A stretch of 64,000 bases of DNA from Anaerostipes hadrus ATCC 29173 = JCM 17467 (GTDB lineage: Bacteria; Bacillota; Clostridia; Lachnospirales; Lachnospiraceae), in the NCBI RefSeq assembly GCF_030296915.1, contig NZ_AP028031.1, positions 2,678,001 to 2,742,000 on the forward strand. Reading direction: 5' to 3'. The notes beneath the pieces were generated by a model. That model saw only the letters and a list, made by a program, of their open reading frames with translations, made no database searches and was not told where the DNA came from. Every line of letters starts with the position of its first letter. Positions within the stretch are counted from its first letter, which is position 1. Below are positions 1-8,369 of this stretch, in pieces. Made by a program: the position numbers and the translations under genes.

Positions 1-158
1 TTCGTAGCAAATACGAAAAGATGGCAAAACTTCCTACATTTACATCACGCCGTATTTTACGTGCATTCCCTAAGATGATGCCTCGTGAACATGTAAGAGA
101 ATTTGGGCAGTTACGACGCATCCTGAAGAAAAAAAGAGATGAATTGAAAAAGTCATGA
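1..158 (+). CDS. C-terminal end of an unknown gene
   Basis: The window opens inside an open frame (phase from base 3) that ends with TGA at 156-158, giving about 51 C-terminal residues. The tail is strongly basic, with many Lys and Arg in the last 20 residues, and has no motif I recognise. A strong terminator follows 20 bases later, which supports this as a real gene end. No function can be assigned from the fragment. Confidence 0.6.
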   Translation, partial: RSKYEKMAKLPTFTSRRILRAFPKMMPREHVREFGQLRRILKKKRDELKKS

Positions 159-177
159 TAAATTTTTAACTGTAAAA

Positions 178-231
178 ATGTCAGGTACATCTAAGTTTCT
201 CGAAAACTTAGATGTACCTGACATTTTTTTC
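178..231 (+). terminator. Intrinsic terminator after the left-edge gene
   Basis: Perfect 21-bp stem (178-198 with 204-224), a 5-nt loop and a run of seven T. The position just after the stop at 158 fits the plus-strand gene. It may also work on minus-strand transcripts from the PTS gene, because the minus side ends in an A/T-rich stretch. Confidence 0.9.
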
Positions 232-288
232 TTTTTATTTTCTATCCAATTAACACAGTTTTTCCACTTCCTGACGTTACGAAAGAAA

Positions 289-804
289 CTAATTCGTGAA
301 TGTATTAAGAATATAATCAACGTCCGTCGTCTTCTTTAATTCTTCCAGAATTTCTTCTTCTGTCACTGCTTCTGTAATCTGTCCAAGAATCTCTAAATGT
401 TCATCTCCAACTCCAGCAATTCCAATGACAAGCTGTGCTGTTCCGCCATTAAATTCGACTCCGTCTGGATACTGCATCACAATAATTCCGCTTCTTTTTA
501 CGTCTCTTTTTGCATCTTCTGTTCCGTGTGGAATTGCAAGTCCTAATCCCATGTATACAGATGCTTCTTCATTTCTTCGGATCATTGCTGGAATATAATC
601 ATCATCTACATATCCAAGATCTCTTAAAAGTTCCCCTGCTGCCACGATCGCTTCTTCCATGCTTACCGTTGGAAGTCCCAGTTTAATTCCTTCCCTTACC
701 AAAATCATACCTTCTTTCGCTGGTACTTCTGGTGTTGTTTCTACAACTGGTGTTACTGTTTCTTCCTCTTTATTTTTTTTCTTATTCTTAAAAAAGAATC
801 CCAT
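289..804 (-). CDS. Orphan PTS EIIA domain protein, mannitol/fructose type
   Basis: 171 aa. The EIIA domain (about 33-170) carries the phospho-histidine motif AIPHG with His93, typical of mannitol-type EIIA (MtlF/CmtB), which receives phosphate from HPr and passes it to an EIIB. The first 30 residues are an unusual Lys/Glu/Pro/Thr-rich stretch resembling an interdomain linker, as if the domain had been separated from a longer multi-domain EII. No EIIB, EIIC or mannitol dehydrogenase gene lies nearby, so its partner is unknown. The start is supported by GAAGGGAG eight bases upstream of the ATG. Confidence 0.85.
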   Translation of the reverse strand: MGFFFKNKKKNKEEETVTPVVETTPEVPAKEGMILVREGIKLGLPTVSMEEAIVAAGELLRDLGYVDDDYIPAMIRRNEEASVYMGLGLAIPHGTEDAKRDVKRSGIIVMQYPDGVEFNGGTAQLVIGIAGVGDEHLEILGQITEAVTEEEILEELKKTTDVDYILNTFTN

Positions 805-982
805 AATTATCTCCCTTCTAAATCCAATTTTTATTCCATTATTTTTTTCTATCTCTATTATAGCAATGAAATTTTTTTACGTCTATTTTTAGTAGTGCTA
901 ATTTTTTCAGTAAATTTTGTGTCATTATTTTGTTTTCTGCCGTCACGCCTTTTTATTAATTTCTATTGTTTCCTTTTATAGA

Positions 983-2434
983 TCATTCTTTAACATATAA
1001 AAATCCTTCATATGTATTTTGTGAATTCTCATCTTCTGGAATAATTTCTAACGTTATCCTCTTGTAACCATCTCCTTCTTTTCTTCGATAGGTGATCGTT
1101 ACAAATTTCTTTTTATTTGCAAATTGCTTTTTCAGATATTCAATCTTTGTCTTCCTAAGATATTTCACCAAATCATCTGAATGAATAAGCCGTATATCTT
1201 CAAAATTGTGAAACCATTCTGACAGAGCTCCTATGGAATCTTGTTTCTTTTTATTCTTGGTTTCTTCCCAATTTATAATCTTATAACGATCTTTTTCCAG
1301 ATTGATTCGGAGAATCTGTGTATACAATCTGTAAAGAGCTACATAGGAGGCTGGCTGTCCCTGACGGTCTACTCCATTTTTCTTGTAATACATCGCTTTT
1401 TCTTCATACATACGAATATCAGCAACATCTGATATCTCTTTCATGGAATCCCATTGGCATTCACTGCTTGAAACATATCCATAAGAAATCGAAAGCTCCT
1501 TGATCCGGTTACAGCTCCAGTACTTGATATCTCCATCAAATTGCCGTCTGATCCATTCAAACTGTTCTCTTTTCACAAATAGAATTGCTGCAAATTCATC
1601 TCCACCCATTCTATAAACTTTTCCATATCTATCAAACCTGGTCTTCATGCAAGATGCTGCTACACAGATCAATTCATCTCCCGCTGCATGTCCTTGTCTG
1701 TCATTGATAATCTTTAGTCCATTCACATCCATAGAAACATATATAAATTGAGAATCCATGCGTATCTCTGAAATGTCTTCGTCATATGCTTTTCGATTAA
1801 AACATCCTGTCATCTTATCGATATTCGACATCTCTGAAATAGAGGAAATCATCACAGATTGTTCCTTATTCTTCTTTTTAACTTTCGATAATCTTAGTAC
1901 CATAAATAGAATACCGATTGCTGCAATACTCAAATATACAACCATGATCAATATTGCGATCAAATTACTCTTGTTGTCTACCGCAATCCAATATGTAATA
2001 CCAACGATATATTTCTGTGTTTTCTTTAAGATATAATAATTCTTTTTTCCATCGACACGAATGATTCCCGATGCGATCTTCTCCTTCGCAATCTTCTTTC
2101 TCTGCTTGCGAAGCCCCATATCATCTAATTTCACTCCTATCTTTGAAGCATCTGTAGCCCCATAGATTCTTCCAGTTTCTTTATCCGCTACATACAAAGC
2201 AATTCCTTTATATACTGGAATATCTGCTACAACAGTCCCCACTTCACTTTGTTTGTTTTTCTCTACGATTTCAATCGTCTGATCTAACAACACTTTGGAC
2301 GTTTTATATACATTCTTACTATTTACAATATAAAGAATTCCTGCTTCCAAAAATACTGCTGTCACGATCATACCTATCAGCAAACAGAAAATCTTCAACG
2401 TCTTATGTTTTATTTTTTTCTTTTTGTTATACAT
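983..2434 (-). CDS. Membrane diguanylate cyclase with Cache-like sensor
   Basis: 483 aa. Membrane segments at about 14-37 and 157-181 enclose an extracellular domain whose pattern (VADKETGRIYGATD) is typical of Cache-type ligand-binding domains. The cytoplasmic GGDEF domain (about 205-345) has an intact GGDEF signature at 277-281 and the upstream DxNxxKxxND-like metal/substrate motif, so c-di-GMP synthesis is expected. The RxxD inhibitory site is absent at the usual position. About 130 further residues after the GGDEF domain match no family I know. It is a single gene, followed by nothing obviously co-transcribed. Confidence 0.88.
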   Translation of the reverse strand: MYNKKKKIKHKTLKIFCLLIGMIVTAVFLEAGILYIVNSKNVYKTSKVLLDQTIEIVEKNKQSEVGTVVADIPVYKGIALYVADKETGRIYGATDASKIGVKLDDMGLRKQRKKIAKEKIASGIIRVDGKKNYYILKKTQKYIVGITYWIAVDNKSNLIAILIMVVYLSIAAIGILFMVLRLSKVKKKNKEQSVMISSISEMSNIDKMTGCFNRKAYDEDISEIRMDSQFIYVSMDVNGLKIINDRQGHAAGDELICVAASCMKTRFDRYGKVYRMGGDEFAAILFVKREQFEWIRRQFDGDIKYWSCNRIKELSISYGYVSSSECQWDSMKEISDVADIRMYEEKAMYYKKNGVDRQGQPASYVALYRLYTQILRINLEKDRYKIINWEETKNKKKQDSIGALSEWFHNFEDIRLIHSDDLVKYLRKTKIEYLKKQFANKKKFVTITYRRKEGDGYKRITLEIIPEDENSQNTYEGFLYVKE

Positions 2435-2457
2435 GCATTTTCCCTTATTTTACATTA

Positions 2458-3417
2458 TTATTTAGACCAAGATACTCTATCATTCTCCCCTTGATATTCG
2501 AATACTCCATCATTCTTTTCTTCTAATGCTTTGATCATATGATATGTATATTCATTATATGGGGTTGGAATCCCCAATTCTTTCCCCATTCTCATCATTG
2601 CACCAGAGAACATATCAATCTCTGTATGGCGACCAGAATCAATATCCTGTAATGTCGAGTATCTTGCAGATGCTTTGACCGCACTCCCCCGTCCAGACTT
2701 TGCATTGATCATACTTAAGTCGATCCCTTTCGCTTTAGCAACTGCTTCAACTTCGGCTCTTAATCCATCTCGAATCGCTGCCATATGTTCACTATCTTCA
2801 TAGCATCCAACTCCAACTCCTAAGATTGCCTGTGGCAGATTATTGCAGACATTTAATTTGAATTTACCCCAGATTTCTGCCTGAATATCATCTGTGATGA
2901 TCCAGTGGAGACCTGTATTTTCAAAAATATCATTTACTGCTTTTACTCGTTCGCTTTCGTATGGTTGTTGTAGTTCTCCAAAATAAATCCCGACCGTTGT
3001 TTCTGGATTAAAATGATATCCATCTTCTTTCTTCTGTGATGCCACCTTGATAAAGGAGTATAAAATATGTGATTTATCAATTTTCTCCGCTATGATCTCT
3101 TCACTGTCAACTCCATTCATCAGACTCATGACCGTTGTGTTTTCTCCTACGATCGTCTGAATATCCTTTAATGCCCCTCTCAGACTTCCGTATTTTAAAG
3201 ATACGATCAGAAGATCCACATTGTGTGCTTCTTCTGGAGTCCACACTTGCGGTGTGTATTTTGTTCCGTTGATCATTAATCCTTGGTTTTTGAGGCGTTC
3301 ATTTCTCTCACCATCTGCTACAACTCCCAGTGTAATATTTTTATTATTTGACAGTCCCCAGATAACGTAAGAACCTACGGCACCTGCTCCAAGAACTGCT
3401 ACTTTTTTGATGTTCAT
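2458..3417 (-). CDS. 2-dehydropantoate 2-reductase (ketopantoate reductase) family
   Basis: 319 aa, the usual length for the ApbA/PanE family. The N-terminal Rossmann motif GAGAVGS (10-16) binds NADP(H); the C-terminal half contains the helical domain with the conserved LxxNVCNNLPQA-like segment. Family members reduce ketopantoate to pantoate for coenzyme A synthesis, but many gut paralogues act on other 2-keto acids. No other pantothenate gene is adjacent, so the true substrate is uncertain. The ATG has a good upstream GGAGGAAC site. Confidence 0.85.
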   Translation of the reverse strand: MNIKKVAVLGAGAVGSYVIWGLSNNKNITLGVVADGERNERLKNQGLMINGTKYTPQVWTPEEAHNVDLLIVSLKYGSLRGALKDIQTIVGENTTVMSLMNGVDSEEIIAEKIDKSHILYSFIKVASQKKEDGYHFNPETTVGIYFGELQQPYESERVKAVNDIFENTGLHWIITDDIQAEIWGKFKLNVCNNLPQAILGVGVGCYEDSEHMAAIRDGLRAEVEAVAKAKGIDLSMINAKSGRGSAVKASARYSTLQDIDSGRHTEIDMFSGAMMRMGKELGIPTPYNEYTYHMIKALEEKNDGVFEYQGENDRVSWSK

Positions 3418-3502
3418 TGTTTTTTGGTTCCTCCTGATCGTCGTTTTTTGATTGTTATTCTTATTTTAACATTTTTGGAGTGTCTTTTGTGTATATTCTT
3501 GT

Positions 3503-3590
3503 TTTATTTATATTTATTTATTATAATAAACATAAATAAATATAAATAAACATATATTCATATAATAAACATAAATAAACACAAATAAAT
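3503..3590. repeat. AT-rich inverted and direct repeat array upstream of the ATPase gene
   Basis: A perfect 18-bp inverted repeat (3503-3520 with 3533-3550, 12-nt gap) overlaps a 19-bp direct repeat (3522-3540 and 3561-3579). All are built from the unit ATAAATAAA, which occurs three times. The array ends just before the GGAGGTGA ribosome site of the ATPase gene, so it probably covers the promoter. An operator or iteron role is inference. Confidence 0.75.
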
Positions 3591-3607
3591 ATGGAGGTGA
3601 ATAGAAA

Positions 3608-4642
3608 ATGGAAAATCCTTTTACTTTAACATTTGGTCAAAAACCTACGGAATTCATTTCGCGCACTAACCAAATTGGAAAGATCATTCATACATTTGAT
3701 ATGGAAAATCCTTCAAATAAAGTTTATATGGTTGCTGGTGTCAGGGGGTCTGGAAAGACGGTTTCTCTTGCTGAAATTGCTGATCATTATTCTTCAAATG
3801 ATCAATGGATTGTTTTAAGATTGAGTGCTGATACAGATTTGATCGCTGGTGCAGTTTCCGAACTTACCCGCGTTTCACAATTTTATGATCTGGATCTTGG
3901 ATTAAATCTAAATCTCGGAATTGCTGAGTTGTCGGTAAACAAAACAAATGATTCTTTGGAAAAAGAAGCTATGCTTCGTAATATTCTTGAGAAGTTAAAA
4001 AATAAAGGAAAGAAAGTTCTTTTTATCATTGATGAGATTATAAATAATTCTTATGTCAAAGTATTTGCTAGTAATTTTCAGATTTATATTACACAGAATT
4101 ACCCTGTGTATCTTGTAATGGCTGGTTTGTTTGATAATATCAGCAATCTTCAAAACGAGAAGAGTCTGACATTTTTATATCGTGCTCCAAAAATTTTTCT
4201 GGAACCACTTAGCATTCCTGCAATTACTACAAGTTATCGTTCTGTATTTGACATTTCTCCAAGTGAGGCTGTTGAGATGGCGAAACTTACAAAGGGGTAT
4301 CCTTTTGCTTTTCAGATTCTTGGTTATTTGAAGTGGGAGACAAATGATGATCTTGAAAAACTGCTTCCTAAGTTTGACGAGGAATTGATCATTTATGCTT
4401 ATGAGAAGATATGGAGTGAACTTTCTGAACTTGACCGGAAGATTGTTTATGTAATTTCTACGGGAGTTTATAAAACTGGGGAAATTCGTGAGAAATTATC
4501 GATATCTCCACAGTTATTGAATACCTATCGAAAGCGATTGATGGAACGTGGTGTTGTGAATGGTTCTGTTCGTGGAGAACTGACTTTAGCGCTGCCTCGA
4601 TTTGAGGAATATATTGAGATGTATTGTGAAGTGAATCTTTAG
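3608..4642 (+). CDS. Orphan AAA-type ATPase (ATPase_2/archaeal-type fold) with C-terminal wHTH
   Basis: 344 aa. Walker A GVRGSGKT at 44-51 and Walker B KVLFIIDE at about 136-143. The remainder resembles STAND/ORC-like ATPases: an AAA core, a lid with the TKGYPFAFQILGY motif (about 230-245), and a C-terminal winged-helix-like region (about 275-340). Such orphan proteins are frequent in Lachnospiraceae accessory DNA; their role is unknown, with DNA or protein-partner sensing suggested for the fold. Start chosen from GGAGGTGAATAGAAA directly before the ATG. The upstream repeat array may be its own binding site. Confidence 0.8.
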   Translation: MENPFTLTFGQKPTEFISRTNQIGKIIHTFDMENPSNKVYMVAGVRGSGKTVSLAEIADHYSSNDQWIVLRLSADTDLIAGAVSELTRVSQFYDLDLGLNLNLGIAELSVNKTNDSLEKEAMLRNILEKLKNKGKKVLFIIDEIINNSYVKVFASNFQIYITQNYPVYLVMAGLFDNISNLQNEKSLTFLYRAPKIFLEPLSIPAITTSYRSVFDISPSEAVEMAKLTKGYPFAFQILGYLKWETNDDLEKLLPKFDEELIIYAYEKIWSELSELDRKIVYVISTGVYKTGEIREKLSISPQLLNTYRKRLMERGVVNGSVRGELTLALPRFEEYIEMYCEVNL

Positions 4643-4659
4643 TTTTGTAACGTTTTTCT

Positions 4660-5120
4660 TTATTCTGTATATTGCATTAATACATGTGGTATTCCATCTT
4701 CTAGAAATGATTCGAATTTCTGTACAAATCCTACTTTCTCATATAATTCTTTTGCATATACCTATGCTTCTATTTTGATTGATTTTGCGTTGAATTTCTT
4801 CTTGTGAGTCTGAAGTAATTCCATCTATTAAAATATATGCACCCATTTGCCAAAGCTCATCATCCAAAGAAATATTTGCAACGCACAATCAATTTCTTTC
4901 TGAAGTTCAAAACAAGAAAATGAATGTTGCAAATTTTCTTGTTTGACAAGTTCCTGTAAATACGGTAAATATACATATCTCGTATTTAATGTTTGATACA
5001 AATCTTTTGAATTTACCACTTCATCTTCTCCTTTAAGAAACGCACGATAATTTTCAATATGTATCAATAAAACTTTATAATATTGTTCTTTAGAAATTAA
5101 TAGCCTGCCAACTGCACCAC
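4660..5120 (-). pseudogene. Decayed gene fragments, one GNAT acetyltransferase-like
   Basis: No intact gene. On the minus strand three segments look protein-coding but lie in different frames: a C-terminal piece ending at 4660 that reads like a GNAT acetyltransferase end (LYEKVGF and DGIPHVLM motifs), a middle piece around 4757-4850, and an N-terminal piece around 4860-5120. Frameshifts separate them. They may derive from one gene or two; the segment before the GNAT tail is not recognised. Confidence 0.5.
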
Positions 5121-5635
5121 ATTCACAGCTGCCCCTAAATGGGCTTATTCAGTGCTCTCTTACTCCGGCGCAGCCCCAAAAGGGGCTTGCTGGTTTGCTT
5201 TGATTTCCTACTACCACTCCAAGTGGTTTATTTCTTGTTTTTCTTCACCGGCTCACCCGTAAACGGGTCGATATACTCTACTAATGACATTTGATCGTAT
5301 TCTAAATCTTCTTTCAACTGATTCTGAATATACGCTTTGATCGCAGCTGTGTTCTTTCCTACTGTATCTATATAATATCCACGACACCAGAAATGTCTAT
5401 TTCCATACTTGTACTTTAAATTCGCATGCTTTTCAAATGTCATTAGCGAACTTTTCCCTTTTAAGTATCCCACTATTTCTGATACAGAATATTTTGGGGG
5501 AATCCTTACCAACATATGGATGTGATCACTGCAACATTCTGCTTCGATTATTTCTATAAAAACACTCACATACCCCGCCGACTATGCGGGAAAAACCTTG
5601 AAATATAGGGCTTTTTAAGGCCCTAAATGTGTAGG
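5105..5635 (-). mobile_element. IS200/IS605-family remnant
   Basis: The defective Y1 transposase gene (5228-5569) is bordered by subterminal hairpins typical of IS200/IS605 elements: 5131-5144, 5172-5187 (AGCCCC, 4-nt loop, GGGGCT), 5575-5590 (CCCGC/GCGGG) and 5607-5624 (AGGGC/GCCCT). IS200 elements have hairpin ends rather than terminal inverted repeats, so exact ends cannot be fixed by eye. Confidence 0.6.
5228..5569 (-). pseudogene. IS200-like Y1 transposase TnpA, N-terminally truncated
   Basis: 113 aa, against about 150 for intact IS200 TnpA. The HUH motif is present as DHIHML, the conserved YGNRHFWCRGYY and GYLKGKSSLM blocks are intact, and the Tyr in KAYIQNQ is probably the catalytic residue. 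Roughly the first 40 residues, which form the first beta strand and helix of the fold, are missing. Translation could only start at a GTG with no good ribosome site. The protein is probably inactive. Confidence 0.75.
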
Positions 5636-5763
5636 TTGGTGCTTTGTTGCGATATGCTCCACGGTTACGGTGTATTGTTCATATTCTGTTTTCGGGAATC
5701 TTTATGAAATCTTCAAAATTGCCCGGTATGCTATCCGTAAAATCAAAGAAAGGACTTGATTAT

Positions 5764-6468
5764 ATGGATATGATTTTGAAAACGACTGACCTCTGCAAAA
5801 ATTTCAAGGGGCAAATGGCGGTAAACAATGTGTCACTGAACATCCGGCGCAACTCGGTTTATGGTCTGCTGGGGCCGAATGGGGCTGGCAAATCCACGAT
5901 CTTAAAAATGCTCACCGGCATTTTGCGCCCCACATCGGGAAGCATCGAGTTTGACGGCCACCCGTGGAAGCGGAATGATCTGGAGCATATCGGTGCTTTG
6001 ATTGAGATGCCCCCGCTTTACGAAAATCTGACTGCATACGAAAATCTCAAAGTCAGAACTACATTGCTCGGCCTGGACGATGCACGAATTAACGAGGTAT
6101 TGCAAATTGTCCAGCTCACGAATACCGGCAAGAAACGGGCCGGGCAGTTTTCTCTTGGTATGAAGCAGCGGCTTGGTATTGCTATTGCATTGCTGAACAG
6201 TCCCCAGCTTTTGATTCTGGATGAACCGACTAACGGCCTTGACCCTTTAGGGATTGAGGAACTTCGAGAGTTAATTCGCTCTTTTCCCTGCAAAGGGATT
6301 ACAGTTATTTTGTCCAGCCATATTCTGTCGGAAGTCCAGCAGATTGCAGATCATGTGGGTATCATTGCTGGCGGCGTCCTTGGATATGAGGGAGAGCTTC
6401 GCGCCGGTGAAGATTTGGAACAACTCTTTATGGATGTTATTCGCAGAAATGGTAAGGAGGGATATTAA
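5764..6468 (+). CDS. Lantibiotic-immunity ABC transporter ATP-binding subunit (LanF type)
   Basis: 234 aa. Walker A GPNGAGKST (37-45), signature FSLGMKQRLGIA, Walker B LLILDEPTNGLDP. The Q-loop position reads IEMPPLY, with Glu instead of Gln, the E-loop variant reported for lantibiotic self-protection ATPases such as NukF. It powers the two permeases encoded next (LanE, LanG) to expel lantibiotic from the membrane. An ATG at 5764 with AAAGGA upstream is preferred to an upstream in-frame start inside IS-derived DNA. The region before it contains what looks like the tail of another broken gene. GC content is clearly higher than in the backbone. Confidence 0.9.
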   Translation: MDMILKTTDLCKNFKGQMAVNNVSLNIRRNSVYGLLGPNGAGKSTILKMLTGILRPTSGSIEFDGHPWKRNDLEHIGALIEMPPLYENLTAYENLKVRTTLLGLDDARINEVLQIVQLTNTGKKRAGQFSLGMKQRLGIAIALLNSPQLLILDEPTNGLDPLGIEELRELIRSFPCKGITVILSSHILSEVQQIADHVGIIAGGVLGYEGELRAGEDLEQLFMDVIRRNGKEGY

Positions 6469-7215
6469 ATGGAGATGGCATATATTCAGGCAGAGAACCT
6501 AAAGCATAAGAGAACTTTCACAAAAACGCTGATCGTTCTGGCCCCGTTTGTAACTGCGCTTATGAACTTTTTTGCCCCTCTTTGGTTCCAGCTCAATTCT
6601 TATAATTGGTGGTATATCCTGCTTTATCCTGGATTCCTTACGCTCACCTGTGCCTTGATTGAACAGCGGGATAATGGCAAACTAAAATATCGTGCCGTTG
6701 CTTCATTGCCTGTTTCGCAGAACAAAGTCTGGAAAGCAAAAATTGGAGTGGCCGGTATTTACTCCTGTGTGGGGAATTTCATTTTCCTGGCGCTAAATCT
6801 GTTGGGCGGTTTTGCAATATTAGTTATCAACGAAATTCCCCTGACAATCGGAATTTGGCAGGCTGCGGCCGGAACAGCTTGTATTGTCATTGCAAGCCTA
6901 TGGGAAGTTCCGCTGTGCTTATGGTTATCAAAAAAAGTTGGTATCTTTGTCACGGTTATTCTTAATGCCGGACTTGGAAGCGTTTTAGGGATTTTCACGG
7001 CTACAACCTCTTTGTGGATGATCTGCCCGTATAGCTGGGTGCCGCATCTTATGATTTCCGTGTTAGGTATTTTGCCTAATGGTGAGCCGGTTGCAGATCA
7101 GAGTACGGCAATGGCATTTTGGATGATTATACTTGTATTGGTCATTTCGCTGGCCTGGTTTGCGGCGCTGTCATTTTTAACTGCAAGATGGTTTGAGAAA
7201 AAGGAGGTGGGGTAA
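6469..7215 (+). CDS. Lantibiotic-immunity ABC permease, MutE/EpiE type (LanE)
   Basis: 248 aa with about six membrane helices. The N-terminal pattern AENLKHKRTF followed by a first helix is typical of LanE permeases. It begins directly after the LanF stop codon with AAGGAGGG in the LanF 3' end, so the two are translationally coupled. It pairs with the next gene to form the membrane part of the immunity exporter. Confidence 0.88.
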   Translation: MEMAYIQAENLKHKRTFTKTLIVLAPFVTALMNFFAPLWFQLNSYNWWYILLYPGFLTLTCALIEQRDNGKLKYRAVASLPVSQNKVWKAKIGVAGIYSCVGNFIFLALNLLGGFAILVINEIPLTIGIWQAAAGTACIVIASLWEVPLCLWLSKKVGIFVTVILNAGLGSVLGIFTATTSLWMICPYSWVPHLMISVLGILPNGEPVADQSTAMAFWMIILVLVISLAWFAALSFLTARWFEKKEVG

Positions 7216-7217
7216 CT

Positions 7218-7961
7218 ATGGTATCTGTGGTTCGCTGCTGGAAAGCAGAATATCAGAAGTGTAAACATAGCATTTTGCTCTATATGCACAGCATGATTCC
7301 GATTATATGTGCGGCGATTTTTGCGGGTTACTATCATATATCCAGATGGGAACTGGCAACCAAAATCAGTGCCTATCTGGAAGTGCTGGCCGTTGCGTTC
7401 CCGTTTCTGATCAGCATTATTGTGGGCCTGGTTGTTCAGATCGAAAATCAGGCCGGGCATTATCAGCTTTTGTTGGGAACAATCCCATCTCGCATGGCAA
7501 CGTATATTGGTAAACTTGGTTTTCTGATGATCTGTGCTTTTGGCGCAACATTTTTAGCGTTAGGAACATTCGCTGCACTATATAGGGATGCTCCGGCAAG
7601 CCTTTACCTGAAAGCAGGGATTCTATTGTTGATTACCATGCTTCCCATTTACCTGATTCATTTGTTTGTGGGAATGAGCTTCGGAAAAGGTGCATCTATG
7701 GGATTGGGAATTGCAGGGAGTTTAATAGCTGCTCTTATGATAACAGGGCTTGGTGACGCTACATGGAAATATATTCCCTGGGCCTGGGGCGTTCGTGCTA
7801 TGGATTACACTGTGCTTGCATGGGATAGCCCCCAACTGTATGCACAGGTAAAAACCGATTTTTTCAGCGGTATGATTATTTCTGTATGCTGCACTGTTTG
7901 TCTGCTGATTGCCAGTTTGGTTTGGTTTCATGGTTGGGAGGGAGGTAAAAACAGTGAATAA
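7218..7961 (+). CDS. Lantibiotic-immunity ABC permease, MutG type (LanG)
   Basis: 247 aa with about six membrane helices. The start (WKAEYQKCKHSILLYMH) and the IENQAGHYQLLLG segment are characteristic of the MutG/SpaG permease family. Only two bases separate it from LanE, and the ribosome site AAGGAGGTGGGG lies in the LanE end. Its 3' end overlaps the start of the following lipoprotein gene by 8 bases. Confidence 0.88.
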   Translation: MVSVVRCWKAEYQKCKHSILLYMHSMIPIICAAIFAGYYHISRWELATKISAYLEVLAVAFPFLISIIVGLVVQIENQAGHYQLLLGTIPSRMATYIGKLGFLMICAFGATFLALGTFAALYRDAPASLYLKAGILLLITMLPIYLIHLFVGMSFGKGASMGLGIAGSLIAALMITGLGDATWKYIPWAWGVRAMDYTVLAWDSPQLYAQVKTDFFSGMIISVCCTVCLLIASLVWFHGWEGGKNSE

Positions 7962-8331
7962 AAAGTGCCTGTTTGCCGTGGTAATTGTGCTTGTAAGTCT
8001 TATATGCTTATCGGCCTGCGGTGCGCTCCGCGATACCGCCGATAAAAATAAGGCGTTAAATGAATCTCTGCCGTATTATGAGCTGAACGCCGCAAACTAT
8101 GATGAAATTTCATATAACGGCCTGACATATACCATAACGGATGAATGTCTTGAAATGTCAGAACTGCAAGAAGAAATCGGGCAGGTATCGAAACGCTTCA
8201 AAAATGTGGCGGGGGAAGATTTCAGTTTCGGCTACGTTTACAGTATTGTGGATGTGGATATAAGCAATGCCGTAGCTGTAAATATCAACAATGAATATCG
8301 GAAAGCTGGCATTAAAAATAATGATGAGTAA
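7954..8331 (+). CDS. Lantibiotic-immunity lipoprotein (NisI/SpaI-like)
   Basis: 125 aa from a GTG start supported by GGGAGGGAGGT about eight bases upstream. A signal peptide (about 1-21) ends in lipobox LSAC with Cys22 as the lipidated residue, so the protein is anchored on the outer face of the membrane. Size and position after LanFEG and before a two-component system match NisI/SpaI lipoproteins that bind the lantibiotic. Sequence similarity to NisI itself cannot be judged by eye, so the functional label relies on context. Confidence 0.75.
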   Translation: MNKKCLFAVVIVLVSLICLSACGALRDTADKNKALNESLPYYELNAANYDEISYNGLTYTITDECLEMSELQEEIGQVSKRFKNVAGEDFSFGYVYSIVDVDISNAVAVNINNEYRKAGIKNNDE

Positions 8332-8369
8332 CCTCGACAATGTGGTATAATGGGGCGGGAGGTGATTTT

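Noticed and set aside
3503..3590. CRISPR array
   Set aside because: Repeats are short, AT-only and overlapping, without spacers of constant length, and no cas gene is present.
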